Positions 32,718 through 41,522 of a stretch of 51,471 bases of DNA are shown here, in pieces. Within the stretch, counting starts at the first letter, position 1. Every line of letters starts with the position of its first letter. The notes beneath the pieces are model-generated. The model was not told the origin of the DNA. It saw only the letters and a list, made by a program, of their open reading frames with translations, and did not search any database. A program made the position numbers and the translations under genes. Where the stretch lies: positions 1 to 51,471 of the IMG/VR virus record IMGVR_UViG_3300028025_001688; one strand, given 5' to 3'. The DNA is from a virus.

Positions 32718-33425
32718 ACGACGAGATGCTCGGACTGTTTTTTGATATTTACGATCCCACTTGATAATCTGTTGCATAATCTTTGGGATTGCAACATTGT
32801 TCTTGTAGTCGTAATTGAAGGACTTTAGATAGGATCTAAGGGTTGATGAGTCTCTGTATTTCTTTGCACGAGATAACAGAATGTCAATAGGAACATTTGG
32901 ACGATAGGTTTTAAAGTCTAACAAACAGCAATGTGCATATGCTTGTATTTCATCAAACTCAGAGAGATACTTTCTCTCGTCGTTCTTCTTTTGTGACTTA
33001 ACCTTTTTGTAAGGAACTACATACCCACTCCACTCGTCTCCTCTACGATCGAACTGCATGAAGTGTATTAACTCATGCATAGTCACTTGAATTAGACGAT
33101 ACTTGAATTTGTCCCAAGTTTTATCTGTGAATGGGAATTCATCGAAGTAATAGGTGTAGATGAATATTGTAGACTGGCGAGTAGTGGGATCGTATTCTCC
33201 ACCACAAGCCACATAGGATTCATACATCTTGGCTTTGGATGGCTCTGGTCGAAACTCTATCTTTGTTCGCCACTTACGGAAGTAGTTGGAAAGACCCTTG
33301 CCATCGTTGCGATAGAGATCAAGATCTTTCCAAACCTTTGCAGGAATGAACTTCGCTCTGAATGGTCGTTCCCCAAAGTTGAGTAGATCCATCCAGTCGA
33401 AATTGGCATTTTCTAGGAACTTCAT
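32709..33425 (-). CDS. Zinc metallopeptidase-like protein
   Basis: 238 residues. VTMHELIHFMQF holds HExxH (H117, E118, H121) and SEFDEIQAYAH (155-165) supplies a likely third zinc ligand, as in gluzincin-type peptidases. No signal peptide. Possible roles: virion maturation or host protein cleavage. The N-terminus (MKFLENANFDWMDLLNF) is not clearly capsid-targeting. Begins 21 bases after the kinase gene, thus at the border of the hypermodification island. Confidence 0.65.
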   Translation of the reverse strand: MKFLENANFDWMDLLNFGERPFRAKFIPAKVWKDLDLYRNDGKGLSNYFRKWRTKIEFRPEPSKAKMYESYVACGGEYDPTTRQSTIFIYTYYFDEFPFTDKTWDKFKYRLIQVTMHELIHFMQFDRRGDEWSGYVVPYKKVKSQKKNDERKYLSEFDEIQAYAHCCLLDFKTYRPNVPIDILLSRAKKYRDSSTLRSYLKSFNYDYKNNVAIPKIMQQIIKWDRKYQKTVRASRRPK

Positions 33426-33446
33426 TTTACATCCTAGAAAGGCATT

Positions 33447-34055
33447 TTATCTCTTGAAATGTCCTTCCAAGAAACTCAAAACCTTTCCCTGCTCCTCTAA
33501 GTTAGTATTAACGAACTCTGTAATGTAGGGCATCAGTTCAAAATTAGACAATATATTACTATATTTAGTCGCACGACCTTTTAGGAAAGTCTCAGATTGG
33601 TCGGATCCTCGTTCTGCATAGCGTTCTTTTAGCATAGCATCTGGAACTTTAAGGTAAATTACCTGAAGATCCGTATTAGGAAGTCCCATTGCAAACTCTA
33701 GGAAGGACTGATTAAAGATTCGGTCTCCCTCGAATAGAATATTGGAGGTGGTCTCTCTAACAAATTCCTGTGCCACTGGTTGAACAGCCATACTTAGACG
33801 ATCTGTGCCAGCAAAGGTTTCTCCATCATCATACTTACCTAGAATGTATAGGTCTAGTTCTTTACAATATAGAGCAGGAAGCATCTTTTTAGGTTCGACT
33901 TTCTCCCATTGATACTTCTCCATAAACTTACGGAATAGAGTGGTTTTACCAGTTCCAGGTTGACCACCCACAGCGATTAGTTTACGCACCTGTGGTTCTC
34001 CACGAATAATCTGAATTGAAATTTGATCAGTTGTTCCTACAATTTCTTTAAGCAT
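33447..34055 (-). CDS. P-loop kinase, candidate DNA-base (5-hmdU) kinase subunit
   Basis: 202 residues. Walker A GQPGTGKT at 31-38; a second conserved patch DDGETFAGTDRLS (about 76-88) resembles small-molecule/nucleotide kinases, and ILFEGDRIF (about 107-115) is the Walker B region. Predicted to transfer phosphate from ATP to a hydroxyl. Position at the end of the modification island next to the helical AGPT/HMUDK-like gene suggests it phosphorylates a hydroxymethylated base; alternatively an ordinary (d)NMP kinase. Confidence 0.65.
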   Translation of the reverse strand: MLKEIVGTTDQISIQIIRGEPQVRKLIAVGGQPGTGKTTLFRKFMEKYQWEKVEPKKMLPALYCKELDLYILGKYDDGETFAGTDRLSMAVQPVAQEFVRETTSNILFEGDRIFNQSFLEFAMGLPNTDLQVIYLKVPDAMLKERYAERGSDQSETFLKGRATKYSNILSNFELMPYITEFVNTNLEEQGKVLSFLEGHFKR

Positions 34056-34443
34056 GTTTCACTTCCTCAATAAGTTTTCTTAGTTCTTCCTCTGTAAATA
34101 CCCAGACTCTTCCAATAAAGTGATGCACATCAGAGTCAACATCATGTTTCTTTGTAAAGGTAATCTTCTTTACCAATTCTCTTGATGCATTCTTAGCAAG
34201 GTTTTCTTTAATCTCGTCTGCATAAGTTGGAACAGTATCTTTTAACTTTAAGAGTTCATGTGCTGATACTTTATGATCAACAGTTAGTTTATTAAACTCA
34301 TACTTGTCTAGTAAGTCATCGGTTATTACACCCATGGCAATGGTTCCATAACTACCACTGGTGTTTGATATAGTTATACTCCCAGTGGTCATATCACTAA
34401 TGCTTACTGGTAAAGAAACAGAACTTGTCGTTGTTAAACTCAT
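34048..34443 (-). CDS. Small unknown protein inside the modification island
   Basis: 131 residues. Ser/Thr-rich beta-like N-terminus (1-40), then a charged helical C-terminus (KKHDVDSDVHHFIGRVWVFTEEELRKLIEEVK). Overlaps the kinase by 8 bases and the helical-protein gene by ATGA, so the three are translated as a unit. Might be a subunit bridging the kinase and the helical protein; nothing direct supports this. Confidence 0.55.
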   Translation of the reverse strand: MSLTTTSSVSLPVSISDMTTGSITISNTSGSYGTIAMGVITDDLLDKYEFNKLTVDHKVSAHELLKLKDTVPTYADEIKENLAKNASRELVKKITFTKKHDVDSDVHHFIGRVWVFTEEELRKLIEEVKHA

Positions 34444-35462
34444 GCAAAAATCTCCAATCCATTTAATATAGGTTGCTCATCATCAAACATCCACTCTAAA
34501 TTCTCTAGTCTTCCTGTATTAATAAAACTAGAAAATCTTTCTTTATCAATTCCTCTTCTGTGGTCTAATCTCAAGTCGATAGTTTCTTCTCGTGATTGCC
34601 ACAAAACATCCCAATCAATACCATACCATCCATCCTTCTCACACTGCATAATTTCTTCTGCCTGTCTATCAAGATAGTATCCAAGATAACGACCATGATG
34701 TGCTCTAAAGATCTTCTTAAAAGAACACAAACAAGTTTCCATGGTAAAGTAATCTATCTGATCAATTAGTTCTGGAAATCTCGCTTTCGTCTCGCAAAGA
34801 ATCTCGTACGCTTGTGCTTCAAGGTTGCTATAATGTCCTCCAGTGAGTTTTCTATCCACAAAGTCTTCCTGTCCAACGGCATAAAGCAATCCATTACGAT
34901 GAGAGCGAGAGCCATCATAATCATCCAACATGAGAGAAGTAGGATTGATACGGACACCAGCAGTATGCTTAAGATGCTGAAGATAAAACCAAGTGGAATA
35001 ACGACCAAACTTATGCAACCCAGACTTAATGCCTGTCCACAGGTTATTAAAGTTCTCTTCTTCATTGTGTCCATAATATTCTTCCAACCTTTCTCTCTGT
35101 GTTTTGTCTCCCACAAATTGTTGGTAAGAAGCGAACATGGTAGGGAGGTGTCCTTTGTTCCACTTTGTATCTGTTTGGTATCTTAATCGTTTATAGTTTG
35201 TAGTGTTCCACTGTGTCATACGATCTACAGTGGCTAACTCGAAGTCTGGAAACTCGTTCATTAGAATCCATGCAGTTGGAAGATAGTATGTATTACCATA
35301 CAACCAACACAACCACAACTTCTGCTCATCATTATGTTCATAACGATTGTTCAGATAGTTTGTTGCCCATACAGCAGGGTCGCAGTCATCATATTTCAAT
35401 GACCAAGCATACCAGCGAATGAACGCTTCTTTACGATTTTGTTCTAGTCTGTAATCAGGCAT
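34440..35462 (-). CDS. AGPT/PPT-pyrophosphorylase-like (5-hmdU DNA kinase helical domain-like) protein
   Basis: 340 residues from the ATG at 35462 (AAGAG 5 bases upstream); a longer frame reaches 35492. Highly patterned helical core: LYGNTYYLPTAWILMNEFPDF, LRYQTDTKWNKGHLP, then MFASYQQF, HYSNLEAQAYEILCE and AHHGRYLGYYLDRQAEEI. I recognise this as the family first described as alpha-glutamyl/putrescinyl thymine pyrophosphorylase, one clade of which is now taken as the helical part of 5-hmdU DNA kinases. Acts on DNA carrying a hydroxymethyl base. Family call is from memory of the pattern. Confidence 0.6.
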   Translation of the reverse strand: MPDYRLEQNRKEAFIRWYAWSLKYDDCDPAVWATNYLNNRYEHNDEQKLWLCWLYGNTYYLPTAWILMNEFPDFELATVDRMTQWNTTNYKRLRYQTDTKWNKGHLPTMFASYQQFVGDKTQRERLEEYYGHNEEENFNNLWTGIKSGLHKFGRYSTWFYLQHLKHTAGVRINPTSLMLDDYDGSRSHRNGLLYAVGQEDFVDRKLTGGHYSNLEAQAYEILCETKARFPELIDQIDYFTMETCLCSFKKIFRAHHGRYLGYYLDRQAEEIMQCEKDGWYGIDWDVLWQSREETIDLRLDHRRGIDKERFSSFINTGRLENLEWMFDDEQPILNGLEIFA

Positions 35463-36132
35463 ACCATCTCTTAAATGAAGTCTCAGGAACATCCCAGCAT
35501 AATTGGTTTTCCCATCTTTCGTTTTTATAAAACAACTCGTCTTTTATATCTTTTAAATTTACAATGGCATATGTGCCAGTGAACAATCCAATTAGAAAAC
35601 AATAGGATGCTCCATCATGTTTCAATGCATGGTCAACCTTATGTCTTTTAATAGTCGCCACACCTTCACCTGTTCCACATTGAACATCAATACGAACATC
35701 GGCAGTCTTATCAATCAAATCTGCATCACCTGTTCGTTTAAAAGTATCAATGCTCGTTAGGTCATCTCCACCATTTCTTTCTAGTTTACCTAGTATCAAT
35801 TTATCAACGATGAATGGTGTGAATATCTTTTCAGTTAGATAACCAAGCATCCAACTATAATAAACATCTTCCATGGCACGACCATTATTTCTCATACGAG
35901 GAAGAATATTGTTATTCTTAATCTGCATAAATGTATCAATGATGTCTTGGCTAATGTTTCCATCGTATGGAACTTCCAATCTCTGATTGATTTTATTGAA
36001 GATATTATCTAAACGAGAATTTTGTTTTTGAATCAGTGTCCAGTTTGGCTCTTTAATATCCTTTGCTGAGAGATACTTTTGGAATTCATCTTTACGAGTA
36101 AACCCCATCGCTTTACGATATTCTTTTGTCAT
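35455..36132 (-). CDS. Nuclease-fold-like protein in the modification island
   Basis: 225 residues from the ATG at 36132 (ATGA overlap with GNAT). DADLID (136-141) then RIDVQCG (147-153) and a Lys-rich IKRHKVDHALK recall the D...(D/E)x(K/Q) core of restriction-like folds, followed by a hydrophobic strand CFLIGLF. Ends ETSFKRWYA. Could be a DNA-binding or cleaving partner, or an inactive structural relative, as the catalytic Lys appears to be Gln. Low certainty. Confidence 0.45.
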   Translation of the reverse strand: MTKEYRKAMGFTRKDEFQKYLSAKDIKEPNWTLIQKQNSRLDNIFNKINQRLEVPYDGNISQDIIDTFMQIKNNNILPRMRNNGRAMEDVYYSWMLGYLTEKIFTPFIVDKLILGKLERNGGDDLTSIDTFKRTGDADLIDKTADVRIDVQCGTGEGVATIKRHKVDHALKHDGASYCFLIGLFTGTYAIVNLKDIKDELFYKNERWENQLCWDVPETSFKRWYA

Positions 36133-36770
36133 ACTAAAAACTCTTCCAATGATGGTTGTTCCATCAATGCCTCTCTCAACCATGCTTTACCCACTGCATC
36201 AATTGCTGCTTGGCTCTTTGCTTTCTTTTTCTCACCCCACTTGTAGGATTCTAATCCCTCTAATCGGAATTGTTCTCTGGCTTTGTATGGTGGTAGTGCT
36301 TGAAGTGGATTCACAATAGCATAATCTCGATAAGCAATCTGCTCTACTCTCGTTGGAAACAATGGCTGATCAGAACGAAGTGAACCTGTTGGATCTACTG
36401 CCCACCAAATCAAACCATTTTTGTAGTGCCATGTAACAGATGATGGTGTGCAGGACATTTTCAATCGAGTCATCTTTCTTTCTTTGACTGCATAATCAAT
36501 CCATGCATCCCAACATTTGGATGCGTATCCTTTACCTTCATGCCCTTCAAGTGTAACAATCTCATATAGATTTGAGTAGTTGTCACGATTGAATGTAGCG
36601 AAGATAAGAGATACAACTTCACCATTTACTTCATAGGTCATTGGTGGTGCTTTGTCATAATTGTGAAAGCGATACCACAATGAGTGTGCAGCCGATAAGA
36701 ACTTAGTGTTCTTACCAGCTGGACTGTTTTTAATTAGTTCTTCTACTCTCGTAGAATTAACAAAGTTCAT
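36129..36770 (-). CDS. GNAT acyltransferase with sliding-clamp-type C-terminus
   Basis: 213 residues. VTLEGHEGKGYASKCWDAWIDYA (about 90-112) is a clear GNAT motif A (acetyl-CoA binding, xxGxGxA). The N-terminal 60 residues and a C-terminal extension (170-213) flank it. The last residues QPSLEEFLV fit Q-x-x-L-x-x-F-L, a PIP-box-like clamp-binding peptide, as in the phage polymerase. Likely acylates an amino group on a modified base; this substrate is inferred from the neighbours. Confidence 0.7.
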   Translation of the reverse strand: MNFVNSTRVEELIKNSPAGKNTKFLSAAHSLWYRFHNYDKAPPMTYEVNGEVVSLIFATFNRDNYSNLYEIVTLEGHEGKGYASKCWDAWIDYAVKERKMTRLKMSCTPSSVTWHYKNGLIWWAVDPTGSLRSDQPLFPTRVEQIAYRDYAIVNPLQALPPYKAREQFRLEGLESYKWGEKKKAKSQAAIDAVGKAWLREALMEQPSLEEFLV

Positions 36771-37452
36771 AGTGTTGAAAATCCACTGCGTCGGCTATCG
36801 TTTCTTTCTCAACCATCATAGCCAATGCATCATCAAAAGTTATATAAGTGTTCAAAGGTAACTCAGTTGTAAATCCTTCAATACCTGCTCGTGCAGGAAT
36901 GTTTTCAGTAGAGGTAATTATACATCCATTGTTGAAAGTTGTCAAATATAATGGTCGTTTACCATTGCGATATGCACGAATAACTCTATCAACATGCAAC
37001 TCACAAACTGCAAGACTGGAATCTTTCCAACGAATTAACGGAGAGATGCAATCTTCTGCTGTATGTAAGATTAGTTCTGTATCATTTTTAGTTTCACAAT
37101 CATAACCATACAACTCTTTCCATCTCTCTGGTAGTTCTTGAGTAATAACTCCATTGTGAACTACTGAAAGATTTTCATTAGCGATTGGCTGATTATACTC
37201 AAGATCACTAGTGCTATAACGACAGTGCCCAACAAGGTATAGATTTCCATCTTCATTGACATACGCTGGCAAATTAAAAGGAAATTCATTAGCTGGAACT
37301 GGATACTTTTCAGTATGGATTTTACCATGCTTAACATAAGAGATTCCTGTGGCATGCATCCCACGAATCTTAGACTCATGGAATACACGAAGTAGATTTT
37401 CAAAATCCTTTGTTGAAGGATTCTGAATGATTGTTCCAATTACGGCACACAT
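36757..37452 (-). CDS. Class II glutamine amidotransferase (Ntn hydrolase)
   Basis: 231 residues. Cys2 as nucleophile after Met removal (MCAVIG), GHCRYSTS (75-82) with the glutamine-binding Arg, NGVI (100-103), and ND-T-E (about 122-126) complete the GATase II pocket. It has no synthetase domain, so it must pass ammonia to another enzyme. TAATG-coupled to the dioxygenase and overlaps the GNAT by 14 bases. In this setting it could supply nitrogen to an activated base. Confidence 0.85.
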   Translation of the reverse strand: MCAVIGTIIQNPSTKDFENLLRVFHESKIRGMHATGISYVKHGKIHTEKYPVPANEFPFNLPAYVNEDGNLYLVGHCRYSTSDLEYNQPIANENLSVVHNGVITQELPERWKELYGYDCETKNDTELILHTAEDCISPLIRWKDSSLAVCELHVDRVIRAYRNGKRPLYLTTFNNGCIITSTENIPARAGIEGFTTELPLNTYITFDDALAMMVEKETIADAVDFQHYELC

Positions 37453-38768
37453 TATCCGAAGAACTCCTCGAGTGCATTGACAGTTGTAGTCTTTGGTGGA
37501 TGATACTTGTTCAATACTTCTATGCCTAGTTTTGATTCTAGATAGTCAAACCATTCTTTAGAATCCCACATTGATGGTGATACACCATTCCACAATGGTC
37601 GTTGCTCTGGATGTTCTTTATTAAGTCTACGAGATTCAACGAAATCATAACGACAATCTTCATACTCTTTAGAACCCAACTCAAGCATCTTCTCACGGAA
37701 ATACACAACCAATGAAATTCTTTCTGCCACATCGTCAAGCAATTCAATCTGAGTATTACCATGCATCACTTCATGATTGTTAATCAAAAGCAGATCTCCA
37801 GGTCTTGGATTTACTGCGACACGATACTCTGGTGCAACAAGATGACATCCTTTGTAGTTACCATTGTTTGATAATGTCAATAGATTTGATAGACCAGAAG
37901 TTAGGTCACCTGCGTCAAAGTGGCATGCAGTTCTAAAAGATCTATTCACAGTGACAGTAGTAAATGGAGTTTCTGGAACTAAGAAACGAGGATCCATTTT
38001 CTTTGCTGCTTCCATCTGGTTACCATATCTCCATGGCAATAGATCTTTGAAACCCTGTGCAAGTTGCTGGAGGAATGGATATGCCATTGCAAACTTATCT
38101 GGATGATTCGCAGTATAAGAAGTGGCACGACCATAAGGAATGCGAGGATAACGATCGAACCATCCAGCAATACCAGAGAACACACCATTGGCATAAGTTG
38201 TTGCACAGATATATTTCTCAGCAACTTTTTTTGCTTCTGCACGCATTTCGTTTTCAGAAAGTTTTCGTGTTGATTCAACCCAGTCTTCAAAGACAAAGTT
38301 ATCTTTCTTTACAGTAGAAATACCCCAAACATTATTACGATTGGATGGAGATGGTTTCTTGTTCTTGTGTGACTGGCGAATTGCTTCAATGGGATCTTCA
38401 CCAAACAGATTGGCTTTAGGATTGCTAAAGTAATCAATGATATCATATTCATACTCAGTGACCCATTCACGATTGCCCAATTTCTCTGCTCTTGGTCCAG
38501 CTGCAAGTCCACGATTCTGTGTCTCAGTTGCAGCTTCACGAAGTCCAATGTATGCTTGGTCTTGTTGTTCTTTTGTAAAATAATTCTTACGGAACTTAAG
38601 AACAATTCGTTCTTCTGAATATGTCAGTTCAGGATGACCTGGAATCTCTGGCATATAGACATCGGTGTCTTCTTCAATGAGGTGATCATAATGCGACTCG
38701 TCAGGGAACTGTCCCAACATATGAGTCATATCATGTTTTTGTTTTGCTACAATAACTTTTACTGACAT
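37452..38768 (-). CDS. TET/JBP-type 2-oxoglutarate/Fe(II) dioxygenase
   Basis: 438 residues. RIPYGRATSYTANHPDKF (209-226), HFD (283-285) as HxD iron ligands, H336 (MHGNT) as distal His and R350 as 2-oxoglutarate ligand give a complete TET/JBP-type core: TVNRSFRTACHFDAGD ... NPRPGDLLLINNHEVMHG. Oxidises the 5-methyl of thymine or 5-methylcytosine in DNA to hydroxymethyl. No cytosine methylase is in the window, so thymine is the simpler substrate. C-terminus NALEEFFG is polymerase-like and may bind the clamp. Confidence 0.8.
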   Translation of the reverse strand: MSVKVIVAKQKHDMTHMLGQFPDESHYDHLIEEDTDVYMPEIPGHPELTYSEERIVLKFRKNYFTKEQQDQAYIGLREAATETQNRGLAAGPRAEKLGNREWVTEYEYDIIDYFSNPKANLFGEDPIEAIRQSHKNKKPSPSNRNNVWGISTVKKDNFVFEDWVESTRKLSENEMRAEAKKVAEKYICATTYANGVFSGIAGWFDRYPRIPYGRATSYTANHPDKFAMAYPFLQQLAQGFKDLLPWRYGNQMEAAKKMDPRFLVPETPFTTVTVNRSFRTACHFDAGDLTSGLSNLLTLSNNGNYKGCHLVAPEYRVAVNPRPGDLLLINNHEVMHGNTQIELLDDVAERISLVVYFREKMLELGSKEYEDCRYDFVESRRLNKEHPEQRPLWNGVSPSMWDSKEWFDYLESKLGIEVLNKYHPPKTTTVNALEEFFG

Positions 38769-38777
38769 ATCCTTCTC

Positions 38778-40166
38778 CTAAAACTTAAATCCCTCGAATG
38801 ATTCTGCTTTTTGTCTGCGACCAAAACTACTCTTATCAAACACTGGTTCATCATCTTGACCAGAGTCACTTATATTAACTTGAGCAGATGCTTCTGTGTC
38901 ATACAATTTCATCTTTGCTCTATCAATTCCAATCACAAATCGTTTGTAGAAACTAGGATCGTTGTAACGATTCTTTAATTGTTTCACAAGAATCTGATTT
39001 AATGCTTCCAATTCTTCATTGCTGACCAAAGCAAACATAAAGTCAGCTGTCGCTGGCAAACCAAATGATTCACTCGTATCTTCTAGTCCTGGATCTGAGT
39101 TTGTGTATCCAGAACGAGTCGTTTGAGTTGCTGAAACGATTGGCACATTATACTCTACTGCCAAACCTCTCAACTCTTCTGCGATTGCCTTAATATATGT
39201 ATAAGAATTAATACTTCCACCTTGCTTCATTCTCTGACTTGCACAAATATTAAGATAGTCAATAAAGATTATGTCAGGTCTAAAGTCTCGTTTCAGTTTC
39301 AATTCTTCCAACAATGCACGGAAATGACCAGAGTGAGCACTTGCTGTTGGATATTCTTTGACAATTAGTTTACCTTTTGTCTTGCTTGTAATCTTTGCGA
39401 TACGAGTTTCAAAGATATCCTTGTCAATGACTTTCAATTCATCCATGGTAAGGTTCAAAAGATTCGCATCAATCCTCTCAGCGATTCTTTCTTCTGCCAT
39501 TTCCATAGTTATGTATAATACATTTTTACCCTGTGTCAAACAACCAGCACTCATGTGACACATGAATAATGACTTACCGACACCAGTACCAGCCAAAGCA
39601 ATGTTTAAGGTTTTCTTTGAGAGTCCACCTTTGGTGATTTTGTTGAACATGTCAAGGTCGAAAGGAATCTTCTCTTCAACCCTGTGATAAAAATCAAACC
39701 TCGAAAGATGGTCATCCAGATAGTCATGACCGATGTGATTATCAAAAGAAACAGCGAGTGCATCGCTAAGGATGCTAGGTATCGCATCTTTTGTATGAAT
39801 TTTATCTCGCCCATCGATGATACTAATTGAATTAAGGATCGCATTATAAACCGCTCTATCTTTACAAAACTTCTCGGTGTTTTCTAGCATCCAGTCTTCA
39901 TTGACTGGTTCATGATTCAAACTACCGATATAATCGGTGATTTCAACTAACTCTTTGTCGTTAAGATCTTTTCTATTACTAACTTCAATAGACAAGATTT
40001 CTTTTGTTACTGGTTTGTTATACTTTGTGAAGAAAGAAACAATCTCGCTTGTGAGTATTGCTTCTTTACGATCTGTAAAATACTCTTTCTTTAGAAACGG
40101 AATTACCTTACGACAATAATGCTCATCATGTATCAGATTGCTTAGAATCTTCTGTTCTATTCTCAT
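38778..40166 (-). CDS. 41: Replicative helicase (T4 gp41-like, DnaB family)
   Basis: 462 residues from the ATG at 40166 (a TTG three bases upstream extends the frame). Walker A AGTGVGKS (192-199), Walker B IIFIDYLNIC (about 294), and the R-rich arginine-finger segment near NRYNDPSFYKRF. Hexameric 5'-3' helicase at the fork, partner of primase gp61. Begins inside the end of the preceding gene (41-base overlap). Confidence 0.93.
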   Translation of the reverse strand: MRIEQKILSNLIHDEHYCRKVIPFLKKEYFTDRKEAILTSEIVSFFTKYNKPVTKEILSIEVSNRKDLNDKELVEITDYIGSLNHEPVNEDWMLENTEKFCKDRAVYNAILNSISIIDGRDKIHTKDAIPSILSDALAVSFDNHIGHDYLDDHLSRFDFYHRVEEKIPFDLDMFNKITKGGLSKKTLNIALAGTGVGKSLFMCHMSAGCLTQGKNVLYITMEMAEERIAERIDANLLNLTMDELKVIDKDIFETRIAKITSKTKGKLIVKEYPTASAHSGHFRALLEELKLKRDFRPDIIFIDYLNICASQRMKQGGSINSYTYIKAIAEELRGLAVEYNVPIVSATQTTRSGYTNSDPGLEDTSESFGLPATADFMFALVSNEELEALNQILVKQLKNRYNDPSFYKRFVIGIDRAKMKLYDTEASAQVNISDSGQDDEPVFDKSSFGRRQKAESFEGFKF

Positions 40167-40458
40167 CAACTCCGCCTGTATATGTTAAATTATTTTCTTG
40201 GATACCTTCATGAATCAAGTGTTCAAGAATATTTCCAATGTATTTCTCAAATGGTTTTTTATCAGACAATCCTTTTTCGGCATAGTCTAAAATCTCATAA
40301 TCAAATTTTAATGTTGCAGAATCATTTTCTTCATCTGTTTCAAATTCAACTTTACCATAACAATAGATTATACCAGCAAATGGTTCTTCTGTCAACTTAA
40401 TTGCTTGTTGCCCATCTCGTTTATCTTCGAGGACAATAATTGGAAGATTACTCTTCAT
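40126..40458 (-). CDS. Conserved protein between uvsX and helicase
   Basis: 110 residues, acidic, beta-rich N-terminal half (LPIIVLEDKRDGQQAIKLTEEPFAGIIYCYGKVEF), hydrophilic C-terminus. Always-present position between uvsX and gene 41 in the marine T4-like phages I recall. No catalytic motif. Overlaps both neighbours, 11 bases with uvsX and 41 with the helicase. A recombination or loading accessory is a guess from position. Confidence 0.65.
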   Translation of the reverse strand: MKSNLPIIVLEDKRDGQQAIKLTEEPFAGIIYCYGKVEFETDEENDSATLKFDYEILDYAEKGLSDKKPFEKYIGNILEHLIHEGIQENNLTYTGGVDENRTEDSKQSDT

Positions 40459-41521
40459 CGAATTCCAATTCCTCTAGTGCTTTATCTAAGTCATCTGCCC
40501 TAATCATGTCACCCTGACCCATTGAATATTTGTTCTTGACATAGTCATAAAATGTTTTATCTGTAAGAAGTGGCAACCAGAACTCTTTAGTGTCAGTATC
40601 TTTTATACGATATTTCTTTTCTTCTACTTCGCCTGTGACTGGATCACATTTGGAATACCAACCATTGGATGGTTTGACCACATGTTTGGACTCAAGAGCA
40701 ATATCAAGCAAACCGCTCCACTTACTAAGACCACCATCAAAAGATACGCTAACAGGTATCTTAGATTTTTCTTTAACATAACGACTCTTCTCGACATTAA
40801 TAATAAAATTGTAACCAGTCAATTCAGTTCCATCTTTCTCTTGCTGACGACCAAGAATAAAGATGTTATCAGCTGAGTAGTAAGAACCAGTGCCACCACC
40901 AACGATGTCTTTTGGATAAAGACCAATCTCTTTATATGTATGATTCACTACAACGAGTGGAATATCTTTCATTGACAAATGAGGTGTAACCATACGGAAC
41001 AAAGACTTCATCTGCTTTGCACGACTCATATCAGCAACTGCCTTCTGATCCAATGCATCCTCTACTTCTTTCTTGGAAGCAAGGTTTCCTATCGAATCAA
41101 TGATGATGATGAGGTGATCTCCTCTTTCGACTGTTGACAATTGTTGCATAATATCGAACTTGAGTTGTTCAACATCTGTGACAGGAGTATGGAGAACTCG
41201 CTTTGTATCAATACCAAAAGTATCGAAATAAGATTGAGGAGTACCAAACTCGGAATCATAAAACAGTAACGCTGCATCTTCATATTTGTCCAGATAAGAT
41301 TTTGCCATGAGCAAACTGAAAGCTGTTTTGAAGTGCTTGCTTGGACCAGCCCACATCGTCAATCCTGGAACCAATCCACCATCAAGACGACCTGATAAAG
41401 CCACATTGATAATTGGTACTGAGGTTGGAATCATATCCTTCTTAGCGAAGAATTTAGACTGAGCAAGAATTGCTGAATCTTTGATTGTTGTATTCTTTTT
41501 AATTTTGTCTAGTATGCTCAT
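40448..41521 (-). CDS. uvsX: Recombinase UvsX (RecA family)
   Basis: 357 residues. Walker A GPSKHFKT (59-66) is the UvsX-type variant; Walker B LIIIIDSIGNL follows at about 137. C-terminus acidic (DKALEELEFDEE), as expected for DNA-binding regulation. Forms filaments on single-stranded DNA for recombination-dependent replication. Length slightly under T4 UvsX (391). Confidence 0.93.
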   Translation of the reverse strand: MSILDKIKKNTTIKDSAILAQSKFFAKKDMIPTSVPIINVALSGRLDGGLVPGLTMWAGPSKHFKTAFSLLMAKSYLDKYEDAALLFYDSEFGTPQSYFDTFGIDTKRVLHTPVTDVEQLKFDIMQQLSTVERGDHLIIIIDSIGNLASKKEVEDALDQKAVADMSRAKQMKSLFRMVTPHLSMKDIPLVVVNHTYKEIGLYPKDIVGGGTGSYYSADNIFILGRQQEKDGTELTGYNFIINVEKSRYVKEKSKIPVSVSFDGGLSKWSGLLDIALESKHVVKPSNGWYSKCDPVTGEVEEKKYRIKDTDTKEFWLPLLTDKTFYDYVKNKYSMGQGDMIRADDLDKALEELEFDEE

Positions 41522-41522
41522 A

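Noticed and set aside
34766-35116. Minus-strand open frame of 116 codons, hydrophobic
   Set aside because: Out of frame inside the well-patterned helical (AGPT-like) gene; no start signal.
37452-38768. Prolyl hydroxylase or PhyH-type oxygenase instead of TET/JBP
   Set aside because: The RIPYGR...SY segment, the spacing HxD to distal His and the gene context fit TET/JBP better; still, substrate is not proven.
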